Of a stretch of 30,004 nt of DNA, positions 6,817 through 15,553 are shown piece by piece (position 1 is the stretch's first letter; each line of letters starts with the position of its first letter). The notes under the pieces were generated by a model, which was given only the letters and a program-made list of their open reading frames with translations, had not been told where the DNA came from and did no database searches. The DNA lies in assembly GCA_049514335.1 (NCBI GenBank), contig JBEKVE010000053.1, forward strand, positions 1-30,004, given 5' to 3'. This stretch comes from JBEKVE01 sp049514335. Lineage in GTDB: Bacteria; Actinomycetota; Acidimicrobiia; Acidimicrobiales; UBA8190. Both the position numbers and the translations under genes were made by a program.

Positions 6817-9800
6817 TCAGGAAAGGGATTCGAGCAGGGCGTTCGCCCGTCGCTCCAGTGCCCCAAAGCCGTACTGCCGGGCGGTGGCGAGCGCCTCTTG
6901 GACCATCTCCTGGGCCCGCTGCACATCACCGGGCTCAGCCCGATCGACCAGCAGGTCGGCGTTGTAGAGCTCGGTGCGGGCTATGGCCTCGTGAGCGCCC
7001 AGACGGTTGTGGGTGGAAAGGGCGTTGGCGAAGAACGTCGCAGCCTCTTCATGAAGGCCGAGAAGGTGCGCCAGTCGGCCTAACGGCAGCGAGAGTGCTC
7101 CTTGCATCGTGCCATGATTGAAGACGATCAGATCCGCGAACGGGCACAGCTTGTCGTAGAGAAGTCGGGCCGCCTCCCGGTGTTCGAGCTCCACCGCATT
7201 GTCCGCACACAAGCTCATCGCGGTCGTCCACGAGACATCGCGGGGGAAGTCGGCGAATCCGTTGGCCACATCGGGCTCGAAAAGCCGCCGGGCCTCGTCG
7301 AGGCGGCCCAGCGCACAGTACATCCACACGACCACCGCCCGAAGAGCGGCGATGGCCGGGTTGTCCGTTGCGGCCTGCACGAAGAATTCAGCAATCTCGT
7401 CCAGGCGTCCCTGCTGACGGCGGGTTTCCCAGAGAATGGCTCCGTAGACCCCCATGGCAGCAGGAGCACCGATCCGTGCCCCGATCTCCAATGACTCGTC
7501 GATGGCGGTTTCGGCGCCGGCCAGATCACCCGACAGCGTGAGCCGCCAGGACCGTGCGATGAGCTGCTGCCATTGGTAATAGGGCAGACCGGTCTGGCCG
7601 ACCAAAGCGTCCATCTCGTCCAACCGGCGGTCGGCCTCGTCCAGGTCACCGGCCTCCATGCAGGCATGGACCCGATTGAGCCGGGCCTGGATGCGCGCCA
7701 CCGACTCGCCCAGGCGGTCAGCGAGCGCGACCGCTTCGTCGGTTTCGACCAGTCGATCCGCCAATGACTCCGGCTGGAGCAGGGAGGGATAGCAATGGTT
7801 GATGACCTGCAAAGCGGTGGCCGGGTCGGAAAGCCTGGCTGCGATGGCCATCGCTTCGGCGGCCAGGTCCCGGCGGGACTCCCATTCCCGGGCATCGGTC
7901 ACCTCGACCAGCGCCACGAGGAGGAGGGCCTGAGAAGCGGGATCGGAGTCCCGCACCCCATCGAGGGCTGTCCGCAGGACCCTGATCTGATCGTCGTCAC
8001 CTTCAGCAAGGTGCGCCGCTCCCCGAGTGCCGGCCAGGGCCGCTGCCACCAGAAGATCGGTGTCACCCAGCCCGTGGGCGATCTCCGCTGCATCCAGAAG
8101 CGTCTGTCGATACTCGTGCTGACCCGCTTGGCGCTGAGCGGTACCGAGCCCGACCAGAAGGGCACAGCGCTCTCGCTCCTCCACGAGCATCTGGCGGTCG
8201 AGCAGGTCCAGGGCCTGGGAATACCAGGTGATGGCGTCGAGGGGTGCGTAGGCCGCCAGGGCCACATCTCCAGCCCGGCATGCGTAGTAGAGGGCTCTCG
8301 ATACATCGCTCGGTCGTGTGGCCGCCATCCAGTGCCGGGCCAGCTCGATCAGGTGTTCGTCCTCGGTGCCCAGGCTCTCGAACGCCTCGGCCACCCGCCG
8401 GTGGGCCCGCTGACGACGAGTGGCGCCAAGGTCCTGATACAGGGTGTGCTGGATCAGAGCGTGGACGAACTGGTACCGCCCGATCGTGTCGTCGGACTCG
8501 CTCACGAGTCCTGCCCCGATCGCGTCTTCGAGGAGGTCGAGGAGGGTCGCCTCGTCGGTGTCGAGCAGACCCGCAAGCACGTCCAGGTCGAAGTCACGAC
8601 CGATCACCGCAGCCAGTGACAGTGCCTGCTCCGTCGCTTCGCCGAGACGGGCGACCCGATGGGCCACGACCTCCCGGACGCTGGTGGGGAGGCCAAGGTC
8701 CTCGAGATCGCTCGACAGCACCCAGCGACCATCTTCGTCCTGGATGAAGGCCCCCGTCTCGGCCAGGTGGCGGATCACCTCCACCACGAAGAAAGGGTTC
8801 CCTGCGGTCTCGCGGCGAATCGCATGGGCGAGGCCGATGCCGTCGCCTGGCATGTCGTGTCCGGCCGCCGACTCCAGTAAGTCGATGATCTCGATGTCTT
8901 CGAGCCCGACGAGATCGATGCGCTCGACGCAGGCTTCCCGTCGCAGCCCGGCCAGAGCCCCGGTGAGGGGATGCGATCGCGACAGGTCGCTCTCCCGGAA
9001 CGTCCCCACCACGGTCAGCGACATGGGGATTGCAGAGGCCACCAGATGACGCAGCAGCTGCAGGCTTGCGGCGTCCACCCAATGCAGGTCATCGAGAACC
9101 ACGACGAGCGGTCTTCGTGCGGACGCCGTGGCGAGGAGACGGGCGGCACCTTCGAGGATCAGGAAGCGATCGGAGTCGGCGTCGGCTCCGGAGCCCGGTG
9201 GGTCGACAGACAGCCGACGGGCCAAGTCGGGAACCAGGCGGGCCAGCGCCGCTCCGTTGAATTCGGCGAACTCCCTCAACAGCATGATGTCTGCCTGGTC
9301 GATCAACTGTGACAGGGCCGGGATCCACGGCTGGTAGGGGATACTGAGGTCCTCTTCACAGTTGCCATAGAGAACGTTCGCTCCCCGGGCGTGGGCGGTG
9401 CGGGCCGCTTGGGCCACCAGTCTCGTCTTGCCGATGCCGGGTTCGCCGGAGATCAACACCACCTTGAGTTGGGCCTCGCCGGCACTGGCCTTCTGGGTGT
9501 CGCTCAGCCGATTGAGCTCTTTCTCTCGACCGAAGAAGGCGAAGAGGCTCCCAGCCGAGGCGCTCACGAGCCGAGCGGGCAGTGGGAACTGACCACCGTC
9601 TTCGTCGCTTGTCTGGGCCGGCTCCCAGACGACCTCGACAGTGCGCACCGGGTCGGGCAGGCCTTCGAGCTCCAGGTCGCCCAGCGATTCGAACTCCTGG
9701 GTGGCGTGGCGCCCGGCCATGGTCGTCACCGTGTGGGCCGCCAAGATGCGGTCGCCTTCAGCGGCGGCGCACAGCCGGGCCGCCTCGACCACCGGATCCC

Positions 9801-10854
9801 CGAAGAAATCGCCGTGCTCGGAGATGACCTCGCCCCCGCTCAGGCCGATCCGAAGTCCGAAGGGGTTCCTCTGGGCTCGATTGCCGCGTGCGATGCCCTG
9901 CTGCATGGCAACCGCGCACGACAAAGCCGCCGAGGGGCTCGTGAAGACGACCATGAGCCCGTCGCTCGCGCTCTTCACCTCGGAGCCGCCGGACTGGGCG
10001 ACCGCACGGCGCAGAATGGAGAAGTGGTGCCGACGGAACTGGTCCACGAGATCCGGTGCCAGCCGTGATGCCACCTTCATGGAGTCGACGACTCCGGTGA
10101 ACAGCACCGCCAGGTCGCCGATGCTCTGTGGCGCGTCGGGCAGGAGCGAAACCGCGGGCTGGGTCTGTCGGGCGATGGCACGATCGAGGGCGACCAGGTC
10201 AGGGGATGGTTCGGTGCCGATCTCGTCGACGAGGAGCCTCCGGTAGCTCTGGAAGGCCCGGAGGGCGTCGACTCGGCGCCCGGAGTCGGCCAGGGCCCGC
10301 ATCAACAGCCCCCGGGGCCTGTCGCGAAAGGGGTGGGCGATGATGAGGGGCTCGAGCGTGGCGATGGCCGCACTCCACTCCCCGCCGTCGAGCAGCAGCT
10401 CGGCCAGGTCCTGAGCGGCGTCCGCCCGCAGCTCGGCCAGGCGCTGCACCTCGGCCGTGGCCCACCGCTCGTGGGCGAACTCGGCATAGGCCTCGCCACG
10501 CCACGAGGAGATGGCCTCTTCGAGGAGCCGGCGTGCCTGCGTGGCGTCGCCGGCCACCGCTGCGGCCGCCAGGCACTCCTCGAAGCGACGAGCGTCTACG
10601 GCGTCGGCACGCAGCTCGTACCCGGGTGGCACGCTCAGCAACGTGTCGAAGCCGAGGAGCCGGCGAAGCCGGCTGATCGTCGTCCGCAGGGCGCCGGGCG
10701 AGACCTCCAGGTGGTCGGCCAACGCGTCAGCCGACACCGCCGATCCCCGGACAAGGAGGAAGCACAGCAGGCGGCGCTGGGACGCGCTTGGCAGGTCGAC
10801 CTGGACCCCGTCTCGCCCGATCAGCTCGAGCGAGCCGAGCACCCTGAACTCCAC
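6817..10854 (-). CDS. AfsR/SARP-type BTAD regulator with degenerate cyclase domain, AAA ATPase and TPR tail
   Basis: A 1345-residue multidomain transcriptional regulator. Domains: winged-helix DNA-binding (1-95; FRVLGSLELIG, LRTTISRLRRLLG), BTAD (about 96-235), class III adenylate cyclase-like (about 245-410), STAND/AAA ATPase with Walker A GEPGIGKT (470-477) and Walker B LVVVLDDLHWVD (about 583-594), then a long helical, TPR-like region. The cyclase motif FTDIVGST reads FTGVVDS (Asp254 position is Gly) and the transition-state Asn is Glu (VVEAARL), although Asp298 remains, so it is probably a binding or signalling domain rather than an enzyme. GTG 10854 is chosen over longer in-frame starts because the winged helix begins there, AAGGGG precedes it, and a promoter lies at 10885-10914. 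Its targets are not evident. Confidence 0.9.
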   Translation of the reverse strand: MEFRVLGSLELIGRDGVQVDLPSASQRRLLCFLLVRGSAVSADALADHLEVSPGALRTTISRLRRLLGFDTLLSVPPGYELRADAVDARRFEECLAAAAVAGDATQARRLLEEAISSWRGEAYAEFAHERWATAEVQRLAELRADAAQDLAELLLDGGEWSAAIATLEPLIIAHPFRDRPRGLLMRALADSGRRVDALRAFQSYRRLLVDEIGTEPSPDLVALDRAIARQTQPAVSLLPDAPQSIGDLAVLFTGVVDSMKVASRLAPDLVDQFRRHHFSILRRAVAQSGGSEVKSASDGLMVVFTSPSAALSCAVAMQQGIARGNRAQRNPFGLRIGLSGGEVISEHGDFFGDPVVEAARLCAAAEGDRILAAHTVTTMAGRHATQEFESLGDLELEGLPDPVRTVEVVWEPAQTSDEDGGQFPLPARLVSASAGSLFAFFGREKELNRLSDTQKASAGEAQLKVVLISGEPGIGKTRLVAQAARTAHARGANVLYGNCEEDLSIPYQPWIPALSQLIDQADIMLLREFAEFNGAALARLVPDLARRLSVDPPGSGADADSDRFLILEGAARLLATASARRPLVVVLDDLHWVDAASLQLLRHLVASAIPMSLTVVGTFRESDLSRSHPLTGALAGLRREACVERIDLVGLEDIEIIDLLESAAGHDMPGDGIGLAHAIRRETAGNPFFVVEVIRHLAETGAFIQDEDGRWVLSSDLEDLGLPTSVREVVAHRVARLGEATEQALSLAAVIGRDFDLDVLAGLLDTDEATLLDLLEDAIGAGLVSESDDTIGRYQFVHALIQHTLYQDLGATRRQRAHRRVAEAFESLGTEDEHLIELARHWMAATRPSDVSRALYYACRAGDVALAAYAPLDAITWYSQALDLLDRQMLVEERERCALLVGLGTAQRQAGQHEYRQTLLDAAEIAHGLGDTDLLVAAALAGTRGAAHLAEGDDDQIRVLRTALDGVRDSDPASQALLLVALVEVTDAREWESRRDLAAEAMAIAARLSDPATALQVINHCYPSLLQPESLADRLVETDEAVALADRLGESVARIQARLNRVHACMEAGDLDEADRRLDEMDALVGQTGLPYYQWQQLIARSWRLTLSGDLAGAETAIDESLEIGARIGAPAAMGVYGAILWETRRQQGRLDEIAEFFVQAATDNPAIAALRAVVVWMYCALGRLDEARRLFEPDVANGFADFPRDVSWTTAMSLCADNAVELEHREAARLLYDKLCPFADLIVFNHGTMQGALSLPLGRLAHLLGLHEEAATFFANALSTHNRLGAHEAIARTELYNADLLVDRAEPGDVQRAQEMVQEALATARQYGFGALERRANALLESLS

Positions 10855-11243
10855 CCCCGCCCCTTCCGCCGGACCCAAGAATATCGCATAGTCCCAGGTC
10901 ATCGGGGTCGCCAACGCCACCAAATTGCGGGTGGGCGCGGCGGACAGGATCGGCGCATGCGCCTCGGTGCCATGCGCCCTTGGCCATCGGCCTCTGAAAC
11001 AACAGGGACTTGCTTGCGTGGGTTCACCGGGCCCCGGGCAGCGACACGACGAGCCCCTCGTGGAGAATCTGGTGGAGCCCTCGGAGGAAACGTACGGGCG
11101 CTCGGCGTCTTCTCCCATGCCGACCACCGCCAGACAGGAGAATTCGAGCGATGTAAAAATGGACCCCGACCGCACCGATGCCGTACCCCGGATCCCCCGA
11201 CGCCAGCGACGGAGTCAGACCGCCACGACGAAAGGACTCCCAC
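10855..11243. other. Divergent intergenic region
   Basis: This separates the minus-strand regulator from the plus-strand 76-aa gene. Apart from the putative promoter it has one A-rich spot (GATGTAAAAATGG, about 11149-11161) in an otherwise GC-rich stretch, which could be part of the promoter for the plus-strand genes. The AAAGGA ribosome-binding site lies at 11231-11236. No gene or RNA was recognised. Confidence 0.4.
10885..10914 (-). promoter_or_regulatory. Putative promoter of the BTAD regulator
   Basis: On the minus strand TTGGCG (10914-10909) and TATGCG (10890-10885) are separated by 18 bp. They would start transcription near 10878, about 24 nt before the GTG at 10854. Their position inside the longest open frame supports the shorter start. 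Confidence 0.4.
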
Positions 11244-11474
11244 GTGCCAGTACCGAAGGTCAGCTTCGATGCCGACATCAAGCCGTTGTTCCGCGAGAAG
11301 GACCGCGATTCGATGCGCAGAGCGTTCGATCTGTGGTCCTACTCCGACGTTCAGGCCCACGCTGATGCGATTGCCGAGCGCTTGAAGAACGGCTCTATGC
11401 CGTGCGACGGTGCGTGGCCCCCGGAACGGATCGAACTGTTCGAGCGCTGGGTCGAGCAGGGCATGTCGAAGTAG
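11244..11474 (+). CDS. Small conserved protein (76 aa), cytochrome-c-like fold without heme motif
   Basis: GTG 11244 follows AAAGGA at 7 nt spacing. The protein reads FDADIKPLFREKDRDSMRRA, FDLWSYSDVQAHADAIAERL, KNGSMPCDGAWPPERIELFE, RWVEQGM. The DIKPLF opening, the MPCDGAWP segment and the closing FERWVEQGM resemble the small helical domain found alone or at the end of some actinobacterial oxidases and peroxidase-like proteins. It recalls planctomycete-type cytochrome c domains but has no CxxCH, so it should not bind heme covalently. It has no signal peptide, so it is probably cytoplasmic. The next gene on the same strand starts 76 bp downstream. The function is not known to me. Confidence 0.72.
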   Translation: MPVPKVSFDADIKPLFREKDRDSMRRAFDLWSYSDVQAHADAIAERLKNGSMPCDGAWPPERIELFERWVEQGMSK

Positions 11475-11550
11475 GTACCGCCACGGGGCGGGCGCGTCGA
11501 CGCGCTGGGAACGCTCTCGTCGGTACCGTGACGCTCAGGAGGTTTCGGTC

Positions 11551-12186
11551 ATGAGCACCGCCGTCATCGGCACGGGAGGGATCGGATCGGCCATCGCCCG
11601 CCGACTGGCGTCGGGCGGCGAGACCCTGCGGCTAGCGAGCGCCGACCGTGCGTCGGCACGAAAGCTGGCCGAGGAGATCGGACGAGCTGCGGCTGTCGCC
11701 GCCGACAACCACGATGCGCTGCGAGGTGTCGGCGCCGTCGTCCTGGCCCTGCGGTTCGGCGTGCTGAAAGGGGTCATCGACGAGATCTCCGACGCGCTCG
11801 GGGACAAGGTCTTGGTCGTTCCGAGCAACCCCGTCGGCCTCGATGCACAAGGCAACGTCGAGCGTCTCTTGCCGAAAGGGCAGGTCTCCGGGGAGGTCGT
11901 CGCCCGGTGGTTGCCGGCGGGGGGGCGCTTGGCCATGGCGTTCGGCACCATGTCAGCCGATCTTTTCGAGTCCTCCGCCCACCGGTCCCCGGAGCCGGCC
12001 GTCTTGTTCTACGCCACCGACGATGACCGTGCCGGCGTCGAGGTGGAGCGGTTGATCCGAGCTGCCGGCTTCGAGCCGCTCATGGTCGGCGGGATCGACC
12101 AGTCGAGCCGGCTCGAGGTGGGTGGCGATCTCCACGATCTCGTCATCGGGCCCCGAGAGGCGCGATCACTGATCGGCGGGGCCTGA
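11551..12186 (+). CDS. F420/NADP-reductase-like NAD(P)-binding protein
   Basis: A 211-residue Rossmann protein starting at ATG 11551 after an AGGAGG ribosome-binding site. The glycine motif AVIGTGGIGSAIARRLASGG is N-terminal. The next strand ends LASADRASARKLAEEIG, where Ser and Arg suggest NADP preference. AVVLALRFGVLKGVIDEI and VVPSNPVGLDAQGN match the F420-dependent NADP reductase/ProC-like fold (PF03807). Members transfer hydride between NADP(H) and F420 or other acceptors, and the partner here is unknown. The last 21 bp overlap the convergent HAD phosphatase gene. Confidence 0.82.
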   Translation: MSTAVIGTGGIGSAIARRLASGGETLRLASADRASARKLAEEIGRAAAVAADNHDALRGVGAVVLALRFGVLKGVIDEISDALGDKVLVVPSNPVGLDAQGNVERLLPKGQVSGEVVARWLPAGGRLAMAFGTMSADLFESSAHRSPEPAVLFYATDDDRAGVEVERLIRAAGFEPLMVGGIDQSSRLEVGGDLHDLVIGPREARSLIGGA

Positions 12187-13035
12187 TTCTTTCCTTGCCC
12201 TGGCCGGGGCAGCCGCGGGTGGGGCAGCGGCGGGCAGGACGAAGCGCTCGACGGCGTCGGCGAAGCCTTCCTTCTCGTTGGTCCCGGTCACTTTTTGGGC
12301 AGCTCGCTGCACCTGCTCGTCGGCGTTCCCCATGGCGATGCTCAGGCCCGAGTGGGTGAACATCAAGACGTCGTTGGGCATGTCTCCGATGGTGGCGATC
12401 TCATCGGTCGACAGGTCGTATCGACGGGCGAGGTATGTGGCCACAGCGCCTTTGTTGGCGTCGGGGTGGGTGACGTCCAGGTAGTAGGGCTGAGACGCCG
12501 CTGCCGTGACGTGACTCCCGAATTGCTGGTGGGCTGCCGCTGAGGCCTTCGACACGGCATCGTGGTCGTCGCTCACGCCCACGATCTTCGCCACGTTTGC
12601 GGTGAGGCCCTCGATCCCGGACATGACCTTCGGCTCGAACTTGACCGTCCACGCCTCACGGTCCACGTGGGGGCCCTTCGGGTCTGGGACGTACCAGTCC
12701 GCTCCACGGTAGAGCCACACGCTCAGGTCGAAGGAGGTCATGAGGGCGGCGATGGGACTGACCAGGTGTTCGGGGAGGACGCGCTGCTCGATGACCGTCA
12801 TGTGGCGGTCGACGAGGAGCCCGCCGTTGAAGGCGGCGATGGGCGTCTGCAGATCGAGCGGCTCGACGAGCATCGCCATGCCACGAGGAGGGCGCCCGCT
12901 CGTGATGGCGAAGAGGATGCCTGCATCGCGCAAGCTGTGCACCGCCGCGATCGCCCTGTCGGTGAGGACCTTGTCCTGGGTGACCAGGGTACCGTCCACA
13001 TCGGCCAGCATCAGGCGAATGCCCGCTGCGGTCAT
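12166..13035 (-). CDS. Cof-type HAD-IIB family phosphatase
   Basis: A 289-residue hydrolase acting on small phosphorylated compounds, often sugar phosphates. Motif I LADVDGTL (DxD nucleophile and acid), motif II ITSGRPPRG, the class IIB cap in the middle (WLYRGADWYVPDP), motif III Lys in ANKGAVATYLARRYDL, and motif IV GDMPNDVLMF are all present. The C-terminus is an Ala/Pro-rich tail (LPAAAPPAAAPARARK). ATG 13035 overlaps the stop of the upstream DUF2090 gene (ATGA), so it is translationally coupled as the last gene of zwf-DUF2090-HAD. Its substrate is probably a phosphosugar made or used by this cluster, by context only. Confidence 0.9.
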   Translation of the reverse strand: MTAAGIRLMLADVDGTLVTQDKVLTDRAIAAVHSLRDAGILFAITSGRPPRGMAMLVEPLDLQTPIAAFNGGLLVDRHMTVIEQRVLPEHLVSPIAALMTSFDLSVWLYRGADWYVPDPKGPHVDREAWTVKFEPKVMSGIEGLTANVAKIVGVSDDHDAVSKASAAAHQQFGSHVTAAASQPYYLDVTHPDANKGAVATYLARRYDLSTDEIATIGDMPNDVLMFTHSGLSIAMGNADEQVQRAAQKVTGTNEKEGFADAVERFVLPAAAPPAAAPARARKESGPADQ

Positions 13036-13964
13036 GGCGCGGCCTCGGTCCGTCCGCTGGTGGCCGCGCTGTAGGCGTCGATGAGCCTTCGGTAGCGGTC
13101 GGCGATGACGTGTGTCGCTTCGGTGGCCGAGGACCGGCCCGCGATGTGATCGGCCAGTGCGTCGTGCCACAAGGTCCGCCCGACGGCGAAGCCCGCAAAC
13201 CCCGGTACGCGCGCACCGACCTCGAGCCAATGGACGACGCTGTCCCAGTCCGCGCCGCGTCCGAGGACGATGCACACCACGCCGTCCCTTCCGCCGGAGC
13301 GGGCTTGGCGGACCACGGCAACGGCATCGTGTTCGGTGTCGAGCCCTTCGACCTTCCAGATGTCGGGCTCCACTCCGCCGGCCTGCAACGAGGCGAGGGT
13401 CTGCACGACGAGCTCGGGGCGCAGCTGACGGTCGTAGTCCTGCTGGTGGCCGTCGAAGCTGTCGAGTTGCGCCGTGGTGGCCGGCACGAGCAGCTCGAAG
13501 AGAAAGGCGCGGTCTCGGCCCCGGAGCCACGCGCTCAGTTGGGCCAGCCGGTCGGTCTGGCGGCGGTTCAGATCGGCGTCGCCCTCGGGGTTGTAACGGA
13601 CGAGGACTTTGACGAAGGTCGGGTCGAAGGCCTCGATGTGCTCGGCGAAGTGGTCGCCGTACTGGAATTCGAACTCGTCCTGGCCCGATCGCTCCACCGG
13701 CATGGCGAGCGGGACCCCCGCCTCGTGGGCGCGTCGGGCCACGGCCGAGCCGAACTCCTCGTCCACGAGCACTCCCGCCTGATCACGGGGCACGCCGGAC
13801 CTGACCGCGAGCTGGTTGGCCTCGAAGATGATCCCCTTGGCTTTGACGATGCCGTCGCGTACCTCGGGCGAGACTGGGGGGGTGGCGCCGAAGAGTCCGC
13901 GCTCGAACGAGGAACGGTGGTCGAAGGCGAGGAAGTACAGGGGCGTGGCGTAGCCGGATGCCAT
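13032..13964 (-). CDS. DUF2090 aldolase-like protein (IolC C-terminal domain family)
   Basis: A 310-residue stand-alone DUF2090 protein starting at ATG 13964, one base after the zwf stop. It opens YATPLYFLAFDHRSSFERGL. Further blocks are LVDEEFGSAVARRAHEAGVP, AFDPTFVKVLVRYNPEGD, FLFELLVPATTAQLDSFDG, PDIWKVEGLDTEHDAVAVV and GFAGFAVGRTLWHDAL. This is a class I aldolase-like TIM barrel with barrel Lys residues (FVKVLVRYNP, WKVEG). In IolC-type proteins this domain follows a kinase and is assigned to the 2-deoxy-5-keto-gluconate-6-P aldolase step. No inositol genes are present here. The position between zwf and a HAD phosphatase suggests a C6/C7 sugar phosphate substrate, by inference. Confidence 0.85.
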   Translation of the reverse strand: MASGYATPLYFLAFDHRSSFERGLFGATPPVSPEVRDGIVKAKGIIFEANQLAVRSGVPRDQAGVLVDEEFGSAVARRAHEAGVPLAMPVERSGQDEFEFQYGDHFAEHIEAFDPTFVKVLVRYNPEGDADLNRRQTDRLAQLSAWLRGRDRAFLFELLVPATTAQLDSFDGHQQDYDRQLRPELVVQTLASLQAGGVEPDIWKVEGLDTEHDAVAVVRQARSGGRDGVVCIVLGRGADWDSVVHWLEVGARVPGFAGFAVGRTLWHDALADHIAGRSSATEATHVIADRYRRLIDAYSAATSGRTEAAP

Positions 13965-13965
13965 T

Positions 13966-15432
13966 TCAGTCCTCGTCGGGGAGATGCCAGCGGTGGGGCG
14001 CGACCACGGTGTCGATCGAAGCTGGGCCCCAGGAGCCGGGCGCATAGGGCTCCAGAGGCGGAGGGTGCTCGAGGAGCGGCGCCGAGACCTCCCACAGCCT
14101 CTCCACCTGGCCGGCGCTCGTGAAGAGGGACTGGTCACCGAGCATCGCCTCGAGGAGGAGGCGCTCGTACCCGGTGAGGTCGTTGGAGGCGCCGAAGGAG
14201 TCCTGGTACCGGAAGACGAGCTCCGCATCTCCGAGTTGCATGACCGGGCCCGGCTCCTTGGCCAGGAAGCGCACGCCGATGGAGCCCGGGTCGCTGAAGT
14301 CGATGCTGATCTCGTTGAGCCGAGCCCCGGGTTTGGAGCGAGACTCCACCGGGAACATGCGAAGGGTCGGCTCGCGGAATCCGAGGGTGACGACCTGGCA
14401 GCTGGCACCGAGCGACTTGCCGGTGCGCAGGTAGAAGGGGACGCCGGCCCAGCGCCAGTTCTCGATCTCTGCCCGCAGGGCCACGAAGGTCTCGGTCTGG
14501 GACTGCGGCGCCACCCCGGGCTCGGCCAGGTAGCCGTCGTACTGGCCGCGTAGGACGTGCCTCGTGTCGACGGGCCGCATCGAATCGAAGACCTTCTGCC
14601 GTTCGTCTCGCAGCGCATTGGCCGACAAGGTGGTCGGCGGTTCCATGGCGACGAACCCGAGGACTTGGAAGAGGTGCGTGACGATCATGTCGCGAAACGC
14701 CCCCGTGCCCTCGTAGAAGGCGGCCCGCCCCTCGATCGTCAGCGTCTCGGGCACGTCGATCTGCACGTATTCGATGTGCTCCCGGTTCCACACCGGTTCG
14801 AAGAGCCCGTTGGCGAAGCGAAAGGCCAGGATGTTCTCGACGGATTCCTTGCCGAGGAAGTGATCGATCCGAAAGATCCGAGACTCGTCGAACACGCCGT
14901 GCACCGTGTCGTTCAAGGCCTTGGCTGATGTGAGATCGGTGCCGAAGGGCTTCTCGATGATCACCCGAGCCCCCTGTGCCAGGCCCGTGCTCCCGAGCAT
15001 CTGGACCACCGATCCGAATGCGACCGGGGGAACGGCCAGGTGGAACAGGCGCTGGGGGTGGCCGCCGATCGCTCGTTCTGCGTCCTGCACTGCCGAAACG
15101 AGCGGAGAGGGGTCCTCGGAATCGGAGGGGGCGAAGGCCAGTGTGTCCTCGAACGCCTCCCACGCCTCCCCCTCGGGCTTGGTGGTACCGAATTCGGCCA
15201 CTGCTTGCCGAGCGTGCTCCTTGAATGCGGCTTCCGACGGGGCGTGCCGGGACGGGGACGTGCCGACGACCCGGTACTTCGGTGGCAAGAGGCCCGCCAC
15301 GGCGAGGTGGAACAGCCCAGGGAGCAGCTCACGCTTGGCGAGGTCCCCCGTGGCGCCGAACAGCACGATCACGTGGTCCTTCGGACGCTTCGAGGCGGGC
15401 CGAGCTTTCGTGTGTGGCGAGGTGGGACTCAT
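13966..15432 (-). CDS. zwf: Glucose-6-phosphate dehydrogenase
   Basis: A 488-residue enzyme oxidising glucose-6-P to 6-phosphoglucono-lactone with NAD(P)+, the entry step of the oxidative pentose phosphate pathway. GATGDLAKRELLPGLFHL is the nucleotide-binding start, IEKPFGTDL is conserved, and RIDHFLGKE (catalytic His within the substrate-binding signature) is intact. The length is normal for the family. ATG 15432 has GGGAGGT upstream, and a longer in-frame start at 15489 adds non-homologous sequence. It leads the tight zwf-DUF2090-HAD operon (1-bp gap, then ATGA overlap) and is divergent from rpiA across 121 bp, which probably holds both promoters. Confidence 0.96.
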   Translation of the reverse strand: MSPTSPHTKARPASKRPKDHVIVLFGATGDLAKRELLPGLFHLAVAGLLPPKYRVVGTSPSRHAPSEAAFKEHARQAVAEFGTTKPEGEAWEAFEDTLAFAPSDSEDPSPLVSAVQDAERAIGGHPQRLFHLAVPPVAFGSVVQMLGSTGLAQGARVIIEKPFGTDLTSAKALNDTVHGVFDESRIFRIDHFLGKESVENILAFRFANGLFEPVWNREHIEYVQIDVPETLTIEGRAAFYEGTGAFRDMIVTHLFQVLGFVAMEPPTTLSANALRDERQKVFDSMRPVDTRHVLRGQYDGYLAEPGVAPQSQTETFVALRAEIENWRWAGVPFYLRTGKSLGASCQVVTLGFREPTLRMFPVESRSKPGARLNEISIDFSDPGSIGVRFLAKEPGPVMQLGDAELVFRYQDSFGASNDLTGYERLLLEAMLGDQSLFTSAGQVERLWEVSAPLLEHPPPLEPYAPGSWGPASIDTVVAPHRWHLPDED

Positions 15433-15553
15433 GTCGACCTCCCGGACGCACGTCCGTCGATCACGGTCACCGGGCGGCCCGGAGACCACGAGTGGGCTTC
15501 AGATGGCAGTGGGGGTTGCGGACCTCGAACCGTGCGGCCCATCCTGGGTGGCG

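Noticed and set aside
10855..11175. 107-residue N-terminal extension of the BTAD regulator
   Set aside because: The extension is not homologous, overlaps a likely promoter, and the winged helix starts exactly at GTG 10854, which has a ribosome-binding site.
14906..15553. 216-residue N-terminal extension of RpiA
   Set aside because: It is antisense to zwf and unlike any RpiA; the family start is MLSEVEKEK at 15554.
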